Source of the DNA: Alphaproteobacteria bacterium
GTDB taxonomy: Bacteria > Pseudomonadota > Alphaproteobacteria > Rhodobacterales > Rhodobacteraceae
Reading direction: 5' to 3'
DNA: 6,482 nucleotides
Assembly: GCA_013151535.1 (NCBI GenBank)
Contig: JAADIC010000065.1
Span: 1 to 6,482, forward strand
Below, one piece after another: positions 6,126 to 6,482 of this stretch; the stretch's first letter is position 1, and every line of letters starts with the position of its first letter. A program made the position numbers and the translations under genes. The notes under the pieces are model-generated. The model worked only from the letters and a program-made list of their open reading frames with translations, made no database searches and was not told the origin of the DNA.

Positions 6126-6482
6126 CTATTCGGTGGTGGTTTCGATGCGCTCAACTGCCACCAGCCCAAGCGTGCGGGCCGAGGCCAGCGACAGCGTGCC
6201 ACTGTCCAGCCCCAGCGGCTTTTGATAGCGCCGCACCGCACGCCGGGTCCATAAATCCATCTCGCCATTGATCTTGCCGCGATAAATCCCGCGCACCTTG
6301 AGCGCGCGTTGCAAAGACGCGTTGAACGCGTCAACCCGAACATCCGCGCAGGGTGTTTTGAACCAGATATCGGCCCGCTCCTGCACGATTTTCTGCACGG
6401 TTTCGGTGCGATAGGCGGCCGGGGTCACAAGGCTGCCATCATCGCCATAAGTGGCGGCGCGCACCAGCACCTGCTGGGTCAC
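6126..6482 (-). CDS. Peptidoglycan-binding-domain protein, N-terminal part outside window
   Basis: The minus-strand frame is open from the window edge (6482) to the TAG at 6126-6128, giving the last 118 residues of a longer protein. The first codon in view is GTG, but nothing marks it as a start. Residues about 52-108 of the fragment look like a PG_binding_1 (PF01471) three-helix domain: LQRALKVRGIYRGKINGEMD, then TRRAVRRYQKPLGL and a final SARTLGLV. Such domains bind cell-wall peptidoglycan and usually tether an enzyme or envelope protein. The preceding region contains one cysteine (TPCADV) and no motif I recognise. The catalytic or other N-terminal part is not in view, so overall function is unknown. 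It converges on degP and shares the terminator at 6097-6124. Confidence 0.8.
   Translation of the reverse strand: MTQQVLVRAATYGDDGSLVTPAAYRTETVQKIVQERADIWFKTPCADVRVDAFNASLQRALKVRGIYRGKINGEMDLWTRRAVRRYQKPLGLDSGTLSLASARTLGLVAVERIETTTE

Overview
The window is from the chromosome of an alphaproteobacterium, most likely a Rhodobacterales (Roseobacter/Rhodobacter group) member. The evidence is the moderately GC-rich coding style, alphaproteobacterial-type proteins (for example the GTCVIRGCVPKK active site of the glutathione reductase) and the gene order rpiA - gor - hflK - hflC - DUF2065 - degP, which I recall as typical of that group. I infer the taxonomy from the sequence and have not tested it by search.

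Layout, left to right. The 3' part of rpiA (1-729) enters from the left. Five bases later comes gor, glutathione reductase (735-2089), which is broken by a one-base frameshift at a short A run near 1439-1442. An 82-base gap (2090-2171) holds a near-perfect RpoH (sigma-32) heat-shock promoter and a strong ribosome binding site. Then follow hflK (2172-3314), hflC (3311-4195) and a 65-residue DUF2065 membrane protein (4192-4389), each joined to the next by an ATGA stop/start overlap. A 203-base gap (4390-4592) leads to a periplasmic Do/DegP serine protease (4593-6077). A hairpin at 6097-6124 can terminate transcription from both sides. The window ends in the C-terminal part of a minus-strand gene with a peptidoglycan-binding domain (6126 to beyond 6482).

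How the genes fit together. rpiA and gor are housekeeping genes linked loosely through pentose phosphate and NADPH metabolism. hflK, hflC, the DUF2065 gene and degP form an envelope protein quality-control block. HflK/HflC form the prohibitin-like membrane complex that surrounds and modulates the FtsH protease, and DegP degrades or refolds damaged proteins in the periplasm. The heat-shock promoter before hflK is notable because FtsH degrades RpoH in other proteobacteria, so a feedback loop is possible.

I see no mobile element, CRISPR array, tRNA, rRNA or obvious foreign island. This is a conserved core region and I found no convincing undescribed system. The points most worth checking are the gor frameshift, the predicted heat-shock promoter and the small DUF2065 protein.
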